A stretch of DNA of 64,000 nucleotides from Mesobacillus maritimus (GCF_019749255.1 NZ_JACWFH010000001.1:1-64000), one strand, 5' to 3'. Shown: positions 1-8,896, counted from the stretch's first letter. Made by a program: numbers and translations. Notes: generated by a model not told the origin, from the sequence alone.

Positions 1-5
1 GGACT

Positions 6-69
6 GTCCGAACACATCCTTCATTCGGACTCCAATTTCAGTTTTCTGCCCGCGACAGTCCGAACACAT
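6..69. repeat. 52-bp tandem repeat array, cut by the window start
   Basis: The 12-mer GTCCGAACACAT occurs at 6-17 and again at 58-69, exactly 52 bp apart, so one full unit and the start of another are visible. Inside the unit GTCCGAA (6-12) and TTCGGAC (24-30) are perfect 7-bp inverted arms around an 11-bp spacer. The array probably continues to the left of the window. The same period occurs in two larger arrays near 33.2 kb and 45.9 kb. Confidence 0.6.
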
Positions 70-297
70 AGCCCAGTACGGGGCAAGGGAGACCCCTTAG
101 GTCCGTAGGTGCTTAAGCGCCCGGCAAGCCCTGGGAAAGCGATGTGACTGGAGCGTAAATCAACACCCATCATTAACACAGCCGATGTTTTATAAAAGGT
201 TGATTAGTCAAACCATGCCTAGTCCTAGGATAAAAATACCTTGAGTTAGGGGAAGAATTAAATGGGCAATAGATTCCCTCTAGAAAGAATCTATTAC
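70..297. other. non-coding stretch, nothing recognised
   Basis: No ORF with a ribosome binding site and no recognisable structural RNA is seen between the repeat and the terminator of the DinB-like gene. The part at about 76-140 is more GC-rich than its surroundings and could fold locally. I compared it from memory with tmRNA, RNase P RNA, SRP RNA and group II intron domain V and it did not match. Confidence 0.3.
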
Positions 298-298
298 A

Positions 299-330
299 AA
301 AAAACCGGTAAGAAACTCTCACCGGTTTTA
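299..330 (-). terminator. intrinsic terminator of the DinB-like gene
   Basis: AAACCGGT and ACCGGTTT arms flank a short loop. On the minus strand the hairpin is followed by a T-run and lies about 20 bp after the stop codon of the DinB-like gene. Confidence 0.8.
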
Positions 331-352
331 CATTCTATCGAACTCTCCTAAA

Positions 353-808
353 TTAACGGCTAACAAAGAACGGAAGCTCTTCAATTCCGATTAATCGAGC
401 ATAGGTAAACAGTTGCCCTTTATGATGGATCTCGTGATCCTTTGCAGTCTCAAGCATCGCCATGCCAGACATCTTCATCCCACTAAATTCAACTAACTGG
501 TCTAGTTGCTCCTCAGTGATTGCTTCTAAGATATTCTTTGTTTGGTCCGTTTCAGACTGTACGATTTGTTTTAATTCGTTAACCGTCTCTGGAGTCTTTG
601 GCGTAGATGGAGGTACAAACGCACCTTGTTTAACAGTGCTGGCAAACATGTTTGTTGAAGTAGAAATATGTAAGAAAAGCTCAGAGAGTGTCATGGCCCC
701 GTCCCACGGTTTGTATTGTAGGTGATCGTTGCTAAGATTATCGATTAATTCAAGTAGCGCTTTTCGATGACTCATCCAACCACTAATATAATTGTTCATT
801 TTACTCAT
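353..808 (-). CDS. DinB superfamily protein (putative metal-dependent hydrolase/transferase)
   Basis: A 151-residue protein of the DinB/YfiT four-helix-bundle fold, which usually holds a divalent metal with three His residues. Visible candidates are H47 (LFLHIST) and H125 and H129 in DHEIHHKGQ, the hallmark of the family. Members include bacillithiol and mycothiol S-transferases, damage-inducible DinB proteins and metal-dependent hydrolases, so the substrate cannot be named. The length is typical. It is a single gene with its own terminator. The start follows a good AGGGGAA site. Family placement is firm, function open. Confidence 0.85.
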   Translation of the reverse strand: MSKMNNYISGWMSHRKALLELIDNLSNDHLQYKPWDGAMTLSELFLHISTSTNMFASTVKQGAFVPPSTPKTPETVNELKQIVQSETDQTKNILEAITEEQLDQLVEFSGMKMSGMAMLETAKDHEIHHKGQLFTYARLIGIEELPFFVSR

Positions 809-903
809 AAGAATTCCCCTTTCTGGTTTTAGGATATGATTGAACCCGCCTTTGATTATATATCAACAATCTAGTTAATCAAACTTTTTGTCTTTCTTCG
901 TTT

Positions 904-1788
904 TTAGATAAGATTCTTTGCATTAGTAATAAACAATTTGGCTACCAAGGATAAGGTTTTGTTTTTATTATAAGCAAGATAAAAAAAGCGTTCTTCATCA
1001 AAGTCTTTAATGGTGTATTTCCTTATTAGTTGGTTTGAACAATATTCATTTGCAGCAAATTCCGAAATAATCGCAATCCCAATCCCCTGCTTGACGAATT
1101 GTATTAAGCTTTGTCCTGAGTCAGTATAGGCAATAATATTTAACTGTTCCTTTGGAATATTATTCTTCTTTAGGAGTCTTTCTAAGAGTGCATTGGTCCC
1201 CGAGTCAGAACTTCTCATTACAAAAGGGTAGTTTATTAGGTCCTGGATGGTAACAGGGTCTGGAATGTTAATGTCATTTGCAGTAATCAGAACAAGATGT
1301 TCCTTTAATAAGGGGGTATAGTGAAGGCGCTCATCTTCATACTTTTCACCAAGAATACCGATATCTACACTGCCGTTTAGGACCTTTTCTGCTGTAATTT
1401 TCGATGATGCCTCCTGAATATGGAAGGTAACCGAAGGGTAGTCTCTTCTGAACTGTTTTATCATTTGGGGAACTAAGAATGGTCCTGGCACAGAACTAGC
1501 CGCCATTCGGATTACACCCTTCAACTCCGTCATGCCATTGCTTAAGTCCAGCAAGGCCTGATCTTTCATTAAGAGCAATTGTTGTGCCCAATGATAAAGT
1601 CTTTCTCCATGTGGGGTTAATACACTCTCTCGGCCCACTCGATCAAAGAGTTTAACACCCAAACTCTTTTCAAGTGCACCAATATGAGAGCTTACAGTGG
1701 ATTGGCTAAGAAAAACTTCTTCAGCTGCCTTAGAAAAGCTTTTATTTTCAACAACTTTAGTAAAAATATATAACTGGTGTAAATCCAC
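904..1788 (-). CDS. LysR family transcriptional regulator
   Basis: The N-terminal winged helix-turn-helix (residues 1-60, FSKAAEEVFLSQSTVSSHI) is followed by a periplasmic-binding-like effector domain (about 90-294), the normal LysR architecture and length. The domain resembles the CysL/CbbR side of the family. It also resembles the LysR group that accompanies selenium metabolism in Firmicutes; that is from memory and is interesting given the UGA-containing gene at 18.4 kb. It is divergent from the NRDE gene across about 200 bp, so it may control that gene or itself; no operator was identified. DNA binding is certain, effector and targets unknown. Confidence 0.9.
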   Translation of the reverse strand: MDLHQLYIFTKVVENKSFSKAAEEVFLSQSTVSSHIGALEKSLGVKLFDRVGRESVLTPHGERLYHWAQQLLLMKDQALLDLSNGMTELKGVIRMAASSVPGPFLVPQMIKQFRRDYPSVTFHIQEASSKITAEKVLNGSVDIGILGEKYEDERLHYTPLLKEHLVLITANDINIPDPVTIQDLINYPFVMRSSDSGTNALLERLLKKNNIPKEQLNIIAYTDSGQSLIQFVKQGIGIAIISEFAANEYCSNQLIRKYTIKDFDEERFFYLAYNKNKTLSLVAKLFITNAKNLI

Positions 1789-1988
1789 TTTACGACCTCC
1801 ATAGAAAAAAACGATATTAAATTATTGGATTTTTAGATTGTATTTATTATAGGATACCACTTATTAAGGATAAAGATGATAGAAAGAAACAGTCTTGAGT
1901 GTCAAAATGGTGAAACGAACATGGTACTTGTCGATTTACTGCGATAGAATAATGAGAAGAAGACATGAATAGGAAGCAGGTGTACCAA

Positions 1989-2762
1989 ATGTGTTTAATT
2001 CTCTTTGCTTTTGACGCACATCCAGTCTACAAGCTAATTGTTGCAGCGAATCGTGATGAGGCACATGCTCGACCAACAGCAGACGCTGATTTTTGGAACG
2101 ATGCGCCACATATACTTGCCGGTCGGGATCTGGAGAAGATGGGAACATGGATGGGAATTACAACAACAGGGCGGTTTGCAGCTCTCACAAACTACCGAGA
2201 CCCTAATGAAACGACTGAAGGAAAGTCCTCTCGAGGGGAGTTGGTTTCAGAATTTCTAAAAGGGAACGACCTTCCTAAAAGATATCTAGAAAAAGTGTCT
2301 AATCAGGATTGTATCTATCCTGGTTATAATCTATTGGCAGGAACTACCGAGGAGCTATTTTATTACTCCAACAAAGGAAAAGAAATGATAAAAACACAAC
2401 CCGGGGTTTATGGTCTAAGCAATCATCTACTAGATAGCGATTGGCCAAAAGTTAACACAGGGAAAGCAGGTCTAGAGAGGATCATACATGCTCATAGGGA
2501 TGTAAGCGAGGGAAAGTCTGAACTGGTTACAGACCTTTTTGACTTATTAAAGAATGCAGACCCTGCACCAGATGATATGCTACCAGATACAGGGGTAGGC
2601 TTACAAATGGAACGCGTTCTCTCGCCACTTTTTATTAAAAGTGAAGGGTATGGCACTAGAAGTTCAACGGTATGTTTGATGGGCGAACAGGAAATATATT
2701 ATGCAGAAAGAATTTATTCTAATGAAAAGATTCGCGACAGGGAATTTACCATTCCATTGTAA
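1989..2762 (+). CDS. NRDE/TANGO2 family protein
   Basis: A 257-residue TANGO2-like protein named for the N-terminal NRDE motif, here [10 protein letters not shown]. Cys2 directly follows the chosen Met (MCLILFAFD), as expected for this Ntn-hydrolase-like fold in which an N-terminal Cys would be exposed. That is why I start at 1989 rather than at the in-frame ATG at 1965; a GCAGGTG site sits 7 bp upstream. Eukaryotic TANGO2 has been linked to heme and lipid handling; the bacterial role is not established. It is monocistronic with its own terminator. Confidence 0.85.
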   Translation: MCLILFAFDAHPVYKLIVAANRDEAHARPTADADFWNDAPHILAGRDLEKMGTWMGITTTGRFAALTNYRDPNETTEGKSSRGELVSEFLKGNDLPKRYLEKVSNQDCIYPGYNLLAGTTEELFYYSNKGKEMIKTQPGVYGLSNHLLDSDWPKVNTGKAGLERIIHAHRDVSEGKSELVTDLFDLLKNADPAPDDMLPDTGVGLQMERVLSPLFIKSEGYGTRSSTVCLMGEQEIYYAERIYSNEKIRDREFTIPL

Positions 2763-2768
2763 TCAGAG

Positions 2769-2804
2769 GAAGACAACTCTAGTTAATTTGAGTTGTCTTC
2801 TTTT
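2769..2804 (+). terminator. intrinsic terminator after the NRDE gene
   Basis: GAAGACAACTC (2769-2779) pairs with GAGTTGTCTTC (2790-2800), an 11-bp perfect stem followed by TTTT, seven bases after the stop codon. Confidence 0.9.
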
Positions 2805-2823
2805 ACGGTTGACAACATGCTAA

Positions 2824-3780
2824 TTAGCAAGTCGCCTCAGCGTATTCTCTGCTAAGGTTTTTAAAGATTTGCCTTACTGACAGGATTTCCTTTATTTCGC
2901 CCACTCGTGCCCCAGCAAATACTAGTCCATTCTCGGCATCACCATTCATAGATGTAAGCAGTGAGTCAAGCGTGCAAAAACGGTAGGAACAGTTTTTTAG
3001 GCAATCTTGGCACTTTGTAATTCTTAGTTTATCTGAGGTTAAGAGTAACTGTGTAAAATGGTTAGAGATTGCCCTCCCATTTAGACCCACTGTGGTTTTG
3101 AATAATTTTAAGTCCTCTTCATTGGCTTCTATATATTTTTGTTTAAATGTGAGCGGGGCATCGCATTCTTCGCTAGCCACAAATCTTGTCCCCATTTGAA
3201 CTCCAGCAGCCCCAAATTTAATTGCTCTTGCAATATCTGCACCAGTTAAAATCCCTCCAGCAGCAATGACAGGAATCTGAACTGCATCTACAACTTCAGG
3301 CAGGATGTCGAACAGTGGCCGATCTGTTCCCAAATGTCCGCCAGCTTCAAATCCTTCAACAACAACTGCTGCTGCCCCCAATCGCTCAGAAATTCTAGCT
3401 AATTTTGCAGAGGAGACTATTGATAGAACTGGAATTCCTGCTTTTTTCCCCCAGGCATACATATCCCGCGAAATTCCAGCACCAGAGATAATGAAATCTA
3501 CTTTTTCTTCTAGGGCAGCTTTCATCTTTTCAGCAAAATCATTCATGGCGAATAATACATTAACACCAATATACCCAGATTCTTTAGTAAGTGTTTTAGC
3601 CTTTCTAATATGACTTCGCAATTCGGAAACAGAGATACCTGTGCCAGATATGATACCGATACCTCCTGCATTTGCTACGGCCGAGGCAAGCTTACTAAGT
3701 GATATGCCAACCCCCATTCCACCTTGTATAATTGGATATTCTGTGATCATATGACCGATTTTTAATTGTGGAAAACTCAA
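2824..3780 (-). CDS. NAD(P)H-dependent flavin oxidoreductase, nitronate monooxygenase-like
   Basis: A 318-residue TIM-barrel flavoprotein of the nitronate monooxygenase/FabK group. The N-terminus (YPIIQGGMGVGIS) and the phosphate-binding segments AAGGILTGADIARA and GAAGVQMGTRF are the usual FMN contacts. Start is TTG with a GGGTGAG site. After the barrel comes a Cys-rich tail (CQDCLKNCSYRFC, about residues 260-272), which belongs to one subgroup of this family and could bind a metal or cluster. Family members oxidise nitronates, reduce quinones or act as enoyl reductases; the substrate here cannot be decided. Confidence 0.85.
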   Translation of the reverse strand: MSFPQLKIGHMITEYPIIQGGMGVGISLSKLASAVANAGGIGIISGTGISVSELRSHIRKAKTLTKESGYIGVNVLFAMNDFAEKMKAALEEKVDFIISGAGISRDMYAWGKKAGIPVLSIVSSAKLARISERLGAAAVVVEGFEAGGHLGTDRPLFDILPEVVDAVQIPVIAAGGILTGADIARAIKFGAAGVQMGTRFVASEECDAPLTFKQKYIEANEEDLKLFKTTVGLNGRAISNHFTQLLLTSDKLRITKCQDCLKNCSYRFCTLDSLLTSMNGDAENGLVFAGARVGEIKEILSVRQIFKNLSREYAEATC

Positions 3781-3903
3781 TTTTTCTCACCCGTTTCTTA
3801 TTTTAATAGTGTGGATATTCCTTTGAAGTTTACCACGTAAGATTAAAATAGGATGTGACTTTTATTACTAGGTACTAAAGGTTGGTTATATAAAAATGGA
3901 ATT

Positions 3904-3930
3904 AAAAAAAGCGAGGAGTGATTCCCTCGC
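3904..3930 (-). terminator. intrinsic terminator, aldo/keto reductase gene
   Basis: GCGAGG and CCTCGC arms; on the minus strand the stem is followed by seven Ts. It lies about 105 bp downstream of the aldo/keto reductase stop. Confidence 0.75.
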
Positions 3931-4036
3931 TTGTTGATTCTCATTCAGTTGTTACGTTGTTTAACGAAACTATTTTTGCGTTAAAGTATATATTCCTTAT
4001 CAGCTAGTGCAAAAAGGTTTTGGAAAAAGAAGATAA

Positions 4037-4867
4037 TTAAAAAGAAAAATTGTCTGGATCTTGACCAGTTCGTTCATTTTTATTTAAGCTATCAATTGTT
4101 TTCATTTCCTCTGCTGTTAGCTCAAAATCAAATACATCTGCATTTTCAATAATTCGGTGTTCTTTGACTGATTTTGGAATTGTAACCACTTCGTTTTGCA
4201 AATCCCAGCGGATAATAATCTGTGCTGGTGATTTTCCATACTTTTGGGCAATTTCTAAAATAGTTGGATATTCTTGGAATCGGCCTCTTTTTAGCGGTGC
4301 CCAGGCTTCTAGCTGGATGCCTTCGTTTTTACAGAAGGTAAGAAGTTCCTTTTGAGTAAGACTTGGGTGGTATTCAACTTGATTGACCATTGGCTTTATT
4401 TCACCTTGGCTCATTAAATCTTTTAGATGGTGAATCTGGAAGTTGCTTACCCCAATTGCACGCACTTTTCCCTCTTTATATAATTGCTCGAGTGCTTTCC
4501 ATGTCTCAACGTATTTTCCTGGTACCGGCCAATGAATTAAATAGAGGTCTAAGTAGTCTAAGCCTAGTTTCTGAATACTAGTTTCAAATGCTTTAAGAGT
4601 TTGCTCATACCCTTGGTCAGTATTCCAAACCTTCGTTGTAATGAATAGTTCTTCTCGTGGAATCCCTGACTCTCTAATTGCTTCCCCGACACCTTCTTCA
4701 TTATGGTAAAAAGCAGCAGTATCAATGCTTCTATAACCATGTTTGATGGCTGCTTTAACGGCATTGATGACTTCTGATCCTTCTTGTGCCTTATAAACGC
4801 CTAGACCTAACCAAGGCATTTTCACACCATTATGTAAGACAGTTGAATCTTTTAAACTATTTGGCAT
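4037..4867 (-). CDS. aldo/keto reductase (YvgN-like)
   Basis: A 276-residue (alpha/beta)8 NADPH-dependent oxidoreductase. The catalytic tetrad is visible as D49, Y54, K79 and H112 (SIDTAAFYHNEEGVG, TTKVW, LIHWP), and the AKR signature GVSNF and the coenzyme-binding IPKSVKEHRI are present. It is close in length and sequence to the glyoxal/methylglyoxal reductase YvgN and to YtbE of B. subtilis, so detoxification of small aldehydes is likely. The start is preceded by AGGAGG. Single gene with its own terminator. Confidence 0.92.
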   Translation of the reverse strand: MPNSLKDSTVLHNGVKMPWLGLGVYKAQEGSEVINAVKAAIKHGYRSIDTAAFYHNEEGVGEAIRESGIPREELFITTKVWNTDQGYEQTLKAFETSIQKLGLDYLDLYLIHWPVPGKYVETWKALEQLYKEGKVRAIGVSNFQIHHLKDLMSQGEIKPMVNQVEYHPSLTQKELLTFCKNEGIQLEAWAPLKRGRFQEYPTILEIAQKYGKSPAQIIIRWDLQNEVVTIPKSVKEHRIIENADVFDFELTAEEMKTIDSLNKNERTGQDPDNFSF

Positions 4868-5127
4868 AACCTATGTTCCTCCTATCTAATAATGAAGCTT
4901 AACTATATTTTCTCATATTATACAAATGGTACCAAGGGGAAAGAATGACAAAAGAAGGAAAGCGGAAAAGTTCATAAACATTTTGGATTTAGTGTAAATA
5001 CTCATAGCTTTTATGTGACTTTTTCATATATGATGGGGATATCTTTAGAATTTTTTAAAGTTTCGTTTATAATATTAGTATTGTGATAAAAGATAATAAG
5101 TTATGAATTGTTAAAACAGGAGGCACT

Positions 5128-5973
5128 ATGACACAAAAACACGAAATTGCCTGGGTGACAGACAGTACAGCAACCTTACCAGAGGAATTTATTAAAAATA
5201 ACCATGTATACGTGGTCCCATTAAGCATCAGCTTTGGAGATGAATCTTATCTTGAAGGTGTGGACATAACTGCTGAGGATTTCTATCAAAAGCTAGCATC
5301 TTCTAAGGTACTGCCTAAGACATCTCAACCGGCGATTGGTGAATTTGTAGAGCTATATAAGAAGTTAAAAGAAAAGTACACGCATACCATTGCTATACAC
5401 GCCTCAAGCTCCCTCACAGGAACATATCAAGCTTCGGTGGCGGCTTCTAGTATGGTTGAATATAAAGTTGAAGTCATTGATTCCAAAATTGGTTCGTACC
5501 CACTAGGGAAGATGGTTTATGATGGCGTTGAAATGCAAAAGCAGGGTAGGTCTTATTCGGAGATCGTTGAGTACCTTAGAACTCTTCCAGATAAGGCGAG
5601 ACTTATTATGGCTCCTGGAAGCTTAGAACAGCTTCATAAAGGGGGACGTCTCTCCACGACACAAGTGTTTATCGGAAGCCTAATTAGACTTAAGCTCATC
5701 GTACAGTTTGAGGATGGAAAGGTGCTCCTATTTGATAAAATTAGAACGGAAAAGAAAGTAAAGGAGAGACTCTTCCAAATTTTTGAGGAGGCTTCCCATT
5801 TAATCGAAGAAGCAAGCATCATCCATGCCAATATTAAGGAAACGGCTGAAGAATGGCGTGCAGAATTACAAAAGAAATACCCAGGAATTACCTTCACTAC
5901 GACAATGTTCAGTCCAGTTGCCGGTACTCATACCGGACAAGGGACCATCGGGTTTGCATGGATAAATAAATAA
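5128..5973 (+). CDS. DegV family fatty-acid-binding protein
   Basis: A 281-residue DegV/EDD-fold protein. The N-terminal VTDSTATLP and the HASSSLTGTYQ segment are the conserved Ser/Thr sites that hold the fatty-acid carboxylate. Homologues act as the lipid-binding FakB subunit of fatty acid kinase and present exogenous fatty acids to FakA; no kinase gene is next to it here. It starts behind AGGAGG and is followed directly by a strong terminator. Bacilli carry several DegV paralogues, so no symbol is given. Confidence 0.92.
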   Translation: MTQKHEIAWVTDSTATLPEEFIKNNHVYVVPLSISFGDESYLEGVDITAEDFYQKLASSKVLPKTSQPAIGEFVELYKKLKEKYTHTIAIHASSSLTGTYQASVAASSMVEYKVEVIDSKIGSYPLGKMVYDGVEMQKQGRSYSEIVEYLRTLPDKARLIMAPGSLEQLHKGGRLSTTQVFIGSLIRLKLIVQFEDGKVLLFDKIRTEKKVKERLFQIFEEASHLIEEASIIHANIKETAEEWRAELQKKYPGITFTTTMFSPVAGTHTGQGTIGFAWINK

Positions 5974-5980
5974 TTTAAAG

Positions 5981-6012
5981 AAAATCCCGCCAAGGTTGCT
6001 GGCGGGATTTTT
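5981..6012 (+). terminator. bidirectional intrinsic terminator
   Basis: AAAATCCCGCC and GGCGGGATTTTT arms around a 9-base loop, between the convergent degV-like and purine permease genes; A-run and T-run suit both strands. Confidence 0.9.
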
Positions 6013-6038
6013 ATGGTTAGGCAGTTTATCGTAGTGGC

Positions 6039-7331
6039 TTAAAGGAAGATGAAATATCCAATAAACATGATTCCTAAGACGTAAATAATCGGATGGACAT
6101 CCTTCCATTTACCGGAGGAAACCATACTAATTGGATACAAAATAAAGGCCATGGCAATACCAGTTGCAATGCTATAGGTAAGAGGCATCATAATAATGGT
6201 GATAAAAGCCGAAAGCACCACTGTCAGGTTGCCCCAATTTATTTTACTCATCTCACTTGCCATTAAGGCCCCAACAATGATTAATGCAGGAGCTGTTACT
6301 TCTGGTGTAACAATCGATAGCAGTGGAGAGAAAAACAATGCGATTGCAAAACAGCCAGCAATGATTACTGATGTAAACCCAGTTCGTCCACCAACAGAAA
6401 TTCCTGCAGAGGATTCAACTACACAAGCCGTTGTGGAGGTTCCCAGCACACTCCCAGCAACTGCAGTCGTTGCATCCGCTAAAAGAGCACGGCCGGAATT
6501 GGGAATTTCATTGTTTTTCATTAAACCTGCCTGACTAGCGATTGCGATCAATGCACCAGCTGTATCAAAAAAGGCGACAAAAAGGAAGGTGAAAATGACC
6601 GCCAATATTTCTAGGGAGAAGATATCCCCAAGACGGGTAAATACAACCCCGAATGTGGGGGCTAAGCTAGGAATCTCACCAATGATCGCTTCAGGTCTAG
6701 AAATCTGACCAAAGAGCATTCCGACGATGGTGGTGATGACCATAGAATAGAAGATTCCTCCTGAGACGCCACGTACCATCAGGATGACAGCTAGTCCAAA
6801 ACCAAAAAGGGCTAAGAGTGTACCAGGTGATGTCAAATCGCCAATGGTAACGAAGGTGGCATCACTTTGTACGACGATTCCAGCATTTTTTAATCCAATG
6901 AATGCAACGAAGAAACCAATCCCCGAGGCAATGGCATATTTGAGGTCTTGAGGAATAACATTGATGATTTTCTCTCGTATTTTTAAAATACTAAGAATCA
7001 TAAATAAAATACCTGCAATAAACACACCAGTAAGCGCAATTTCCCATTCAACACCCATTCCAATACAAACACTAAATGTGAAAAAGGAATTCAAGCCCAT
7101 GCTTGGTGCGATTCCAACTGGGAAGTTTGCTAATAAGCCAATGAGTAAAGATCCAATAATGGCAGAGAGAGCCGTAGCGGTAAAAACAGCTCCTTTATCC
7201 ATACCAGCTTGGCTGAGAATCATCGGATTCACAACCAAGATATAAGCAATTGATAGAAAGGTAGTTATGCCGGCTACTGTTTCTGTTCGATAATTTGTAT
7301 TACGTTGTTCAAACATAAAAAAGTTTTTCAT
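6039..7331 (-). CDS. pbuG: NCS2 family hypoxanthine/guanine permease
   Basis: A 430-residue integral membrane transporter of the nucleobase:cation symporter-2 AzgA-like group, with about 12-14 hydrophobic segments and the family motif near GTSTTACVVESSAG (about residues 298-311). The group takes up hypoxanthine, guanine or adenine. A guanine-type purine riboswitch with its own terminator precedes the gene, which favours a PbuG-like hypoxanthine/guanine permease repressed when guanine is abundant. Start ATG is behind AGGAGG. A second, diverged copy lies at 10.6-11.9 kb without a riboswitch. Symbol is by analogy. Confidence 0.88.
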   Translation of the reverse strand: MKNFFMFEQRNTNYRTETVAGITTFLSIAYILVVNPMILSQAGMDKGAVFTATALSAIIGSLLIGLLANFPVGIAPSMGLNSFFTFSVCIGMGVEWEIALTGVFIAGILFMILSILKIREKIINVIPQDLKYAIASGIGFFVAFIGLKNAGIVVQSDATFVTIGDLTSPGTLLALFGFGLAVILMVRGVSGGIFYSMVITTIVGMLFGQISRPEAIIGEIPSLAPTFGVVFTRLGDIFSLEILAVIFTFLFVAFFDTAGALIAIASQAGLMKNNEIPNSGRALLADATTAVAGSVLGTSTTACVVESSAGISVGGRTGFTSVIIAGCFAIALFFSPLLSIVTPEVTAPALIIVGALMASEMSKINWGNLTVVLSAFITIIMMPLTYSIATGIAMAFILYPISMVSSGKWKDVHPIIYVLGIMFIGYFIFL

Positions 7332-7360
7332 GGTGACCTCCTAGTAGTGGTATGTTGAAC

Positions 7361-7392
7361 AAAAAAGCCCTGGAGCAAATGCATCCAGAGCC
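7361..7392 (-). terminator. riboswitch-controlled terminator of the purine permease
   Basis: On the minus strand GCTCTGGA and TCCAGGGC form a stem with one G-U pair followed by six Ts, between the purine aptamer and the permease start. This is the expression platform of a transcription-terminating (OFF) riboswitch. Confidence 0.85.
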
Positions 7393-7437
7393 TACAAAGG
7401 AAAAAAGGTCACCAAAAATATAGGGGACATTTTCCCT

Positions 7438-7503
7438 TGTAGACATGCATTTTACGGAAGCATGGTAGAGACGTTCAAGCCATATTCTTGAACATATACA
7501 AGG
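7438..7503 (-). promoter_or_regulatory. purine riboswitch aptamer, guanine class
   Basis: Read on the minus strand, P2 is GTTCAAG/CTTGAAC around the ATATGG loop, J2/3 is GTCTCTACC, P3 carries the CCGTAAAA loop and J3/1 is GTCTACA. These match the purine-aptamer consensus. The specificity base in J3/1 is C, which selects guanine or hypoxanthine over adenine. P1 is made by TGTATATG and the end near 7438. Confidence 0.9.
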
Positions 7504-7679
7504 TAAGATATGTGTTTGTTATTTTAGAATAATAATAGAGATAATAACAGCTATTAAGAAAAAGGTCAACTCTTTTTTTTAGTTTTTATGGCTGCTGATT
7601 TCCACTTCATGCGATGTAATTAAGAATGTATTTGAAAAGCTATTTTAGTCTAACAACATTCCTTCCGAAAACATTCTTC

Positions 7680-8210
7680 TTAAACAGTTTCTAACAACTC
7701 TAAAATCGCTGGCACAGCAGCATGAAGGGATGGGGCTTTTCGATCAGCAGCCGTTTCTTCATCCCCAATGAATACAGTTTTGCATCCAGCCTTTTTTCCT
7801 GCTTCAATGTCTCGCTCATGGTCGCCGACCATCACACTTTCTGTAAGAGCGATATCATGTCGTTGGGCAAGATCTAGCAATAACCCAGCATTGGGTTTCC
7901 GGCACTGGCAACCTGCTTTTGGTTTATGTGGGCAGTAAACAACCTCTTTTATCAACCCACCTTGCTCTTTAATGACCTTGATTAAATGATCATGAATCTT
8001 CCTCAGGTTCTTTTCTTTTAAAAATCCTAACCCGACACCACCTTGATTAGTAACAACAAAAATATCATATCCAGCTTTACTTAGTTCAGCTACGGCTTCT
8101 GCAGCGCCTTCTAGTAAATAGAGGTCGTTTGGATGATTGACAAACTTAACTCTACTGGACAGTACCTCATTTAATACCCCGTCTCGGTCAAGAAAGATGG
8201 CTTTCTTCAT
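7680..8210 (-). CDS. HAD hydrolase, GmhB-like heptose-bisphosphate phosphatase
   Basis: A HAD-superfamily histidinol-phosphatase-type enzyme of about 176 residues. The nucleophile motif is FLDRDGVLNE at the N-terminus, followed by TNQGGVGLG and the Zn-binding loop YCPHKPKAGCQCRKP typical of GmhB, then VGDHERDIEAG. GmhB removes the 7-phosphate of D-glycero-manno-heptose 1,7-bisphosphate; in Gram-positives it feeds nucleotide-activated heptose for surface glycans, but no other heptose gene is visible. I start at 8210 behind GGAGGG; an in-frame upstream start at 8249 is less likely. Confidence 0.85.
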   Translation of the reverse strand: MKKAIFLDRDGVLNEVLSSRVKFVNHPNDLYLLEGAAEAVAELSKAGYDIFVVTNQGGVGLGFLKEKNLRKIHDHLIKVIKEQGGLIKEVVYCPHKPKAGCQCRKPNAGLLLDLAQRHDIALTESVMVGDHERDIEAGKKAGCKTVFIGDEETAADRKAPSLHAAVPAILELLETV

Positions 8211-8263
8211 TGGTTCATCGCCCTCCAGTACATACATTCTAGGTTTCAATTAGATAGATATCT

Positions 8264-8896
8264 TTACTCAATTATTTCAACTCTGTCTGCTTCCTGATGC
8301 CTTGAAACAAACTTATCCCCAGTAATCCAAAAGCGCCAAGGATATTCAGCGGCCTCGCCAGAGTTATCAATCCCGATTCTTTTGCCAATGGAAATGCTGG
8401 CTGGCTTGTAACCTGCGGCGATATAAAGGGGAGGAGAGGTTAGGAGATGTCCGTAATCTTCCATTGTAATTTGCATCGCTTTTGTAAACTTTCCAGGTCC
8501 ATTTGTTAAATTCACTCCTTGTTGTGACTTTCTTCGTGATTGCATGAGCTCAATTCCACTAGAGGGGTGTATGGCCCGAATTAAAACCGCTTCAGGTTTC
8601 CCTTCACCGCCACTAACAACATTAAAAAGGCAATGAGTATGCATCTGATAGGTGTATGCTAGCCCTGAGCGGTGGTACATGACTTCAGTTCTAGCTGTCC
8701 GGCGATGATTAAAACTATGTGCAGCTCGATCATCAGGCCCAATATATGCTTCTGTCTCAACAATGTATCCCGCTGTTAAACCTTCTTTTGTTAATTTAAC
8801 GAGTTGGCAACCGAGAAGTGATTTTGCAAGTGATAGAGTAGGTTGATCAAAAAATTCCACGCTTAAAGGTAACAATTCTATATTGTTATTTTTCAT
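8264..8896 (-). CDS. DNA-3-methyladenine glycosylase (AAG/MPG family)
   Basis: A 210-residue alkyladenine DNA glycosylase that removes alkylated and deaminated purines to start base excision repair. The conserved core is ETEAYIGPDDRAAHSF, with the catalytic Glu, then YHRSGLAYTYQMHTHCLFN and a NGPGKFTKAM segment. The length fits the family (YxlJ of B. subtilis). It starts behind GGAGGAG and ends about 50 bp upstream of the GmhB-like start, so the two may be cotranscribed. Confidence 0.93.
   Translation of the reverse strand: MKNNNIELLPLSVEFFDQPTLSLAKSLLGCQLVKLTKEGLTAGYIVETEAYIGPDDRAAHSFNHRRTARTEVMYHRSGLAYTYQMHTHCLFNVVSGGEGKPEAVLIRAIHPSSGIELMQSRRKSQQGVNLTNGPGKFTKAMQITMEDYGHLLTSPPLYIAAGYKPASISIGKRIGIDNSGEAAEYPWRFWITGDKFVSRHQEADRVEIIE

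Noticed and set aside
70-297. tmRNA, RNase P RNA, SRP RNA or group II intron end
   Set aside because: None of the signature sequences of these RNAs can be found.
1965-1988. Upstream start for the NRDE protein
   Set aside because: It would bury the conserved Cys2 and has poorer ribosome binding spacing.
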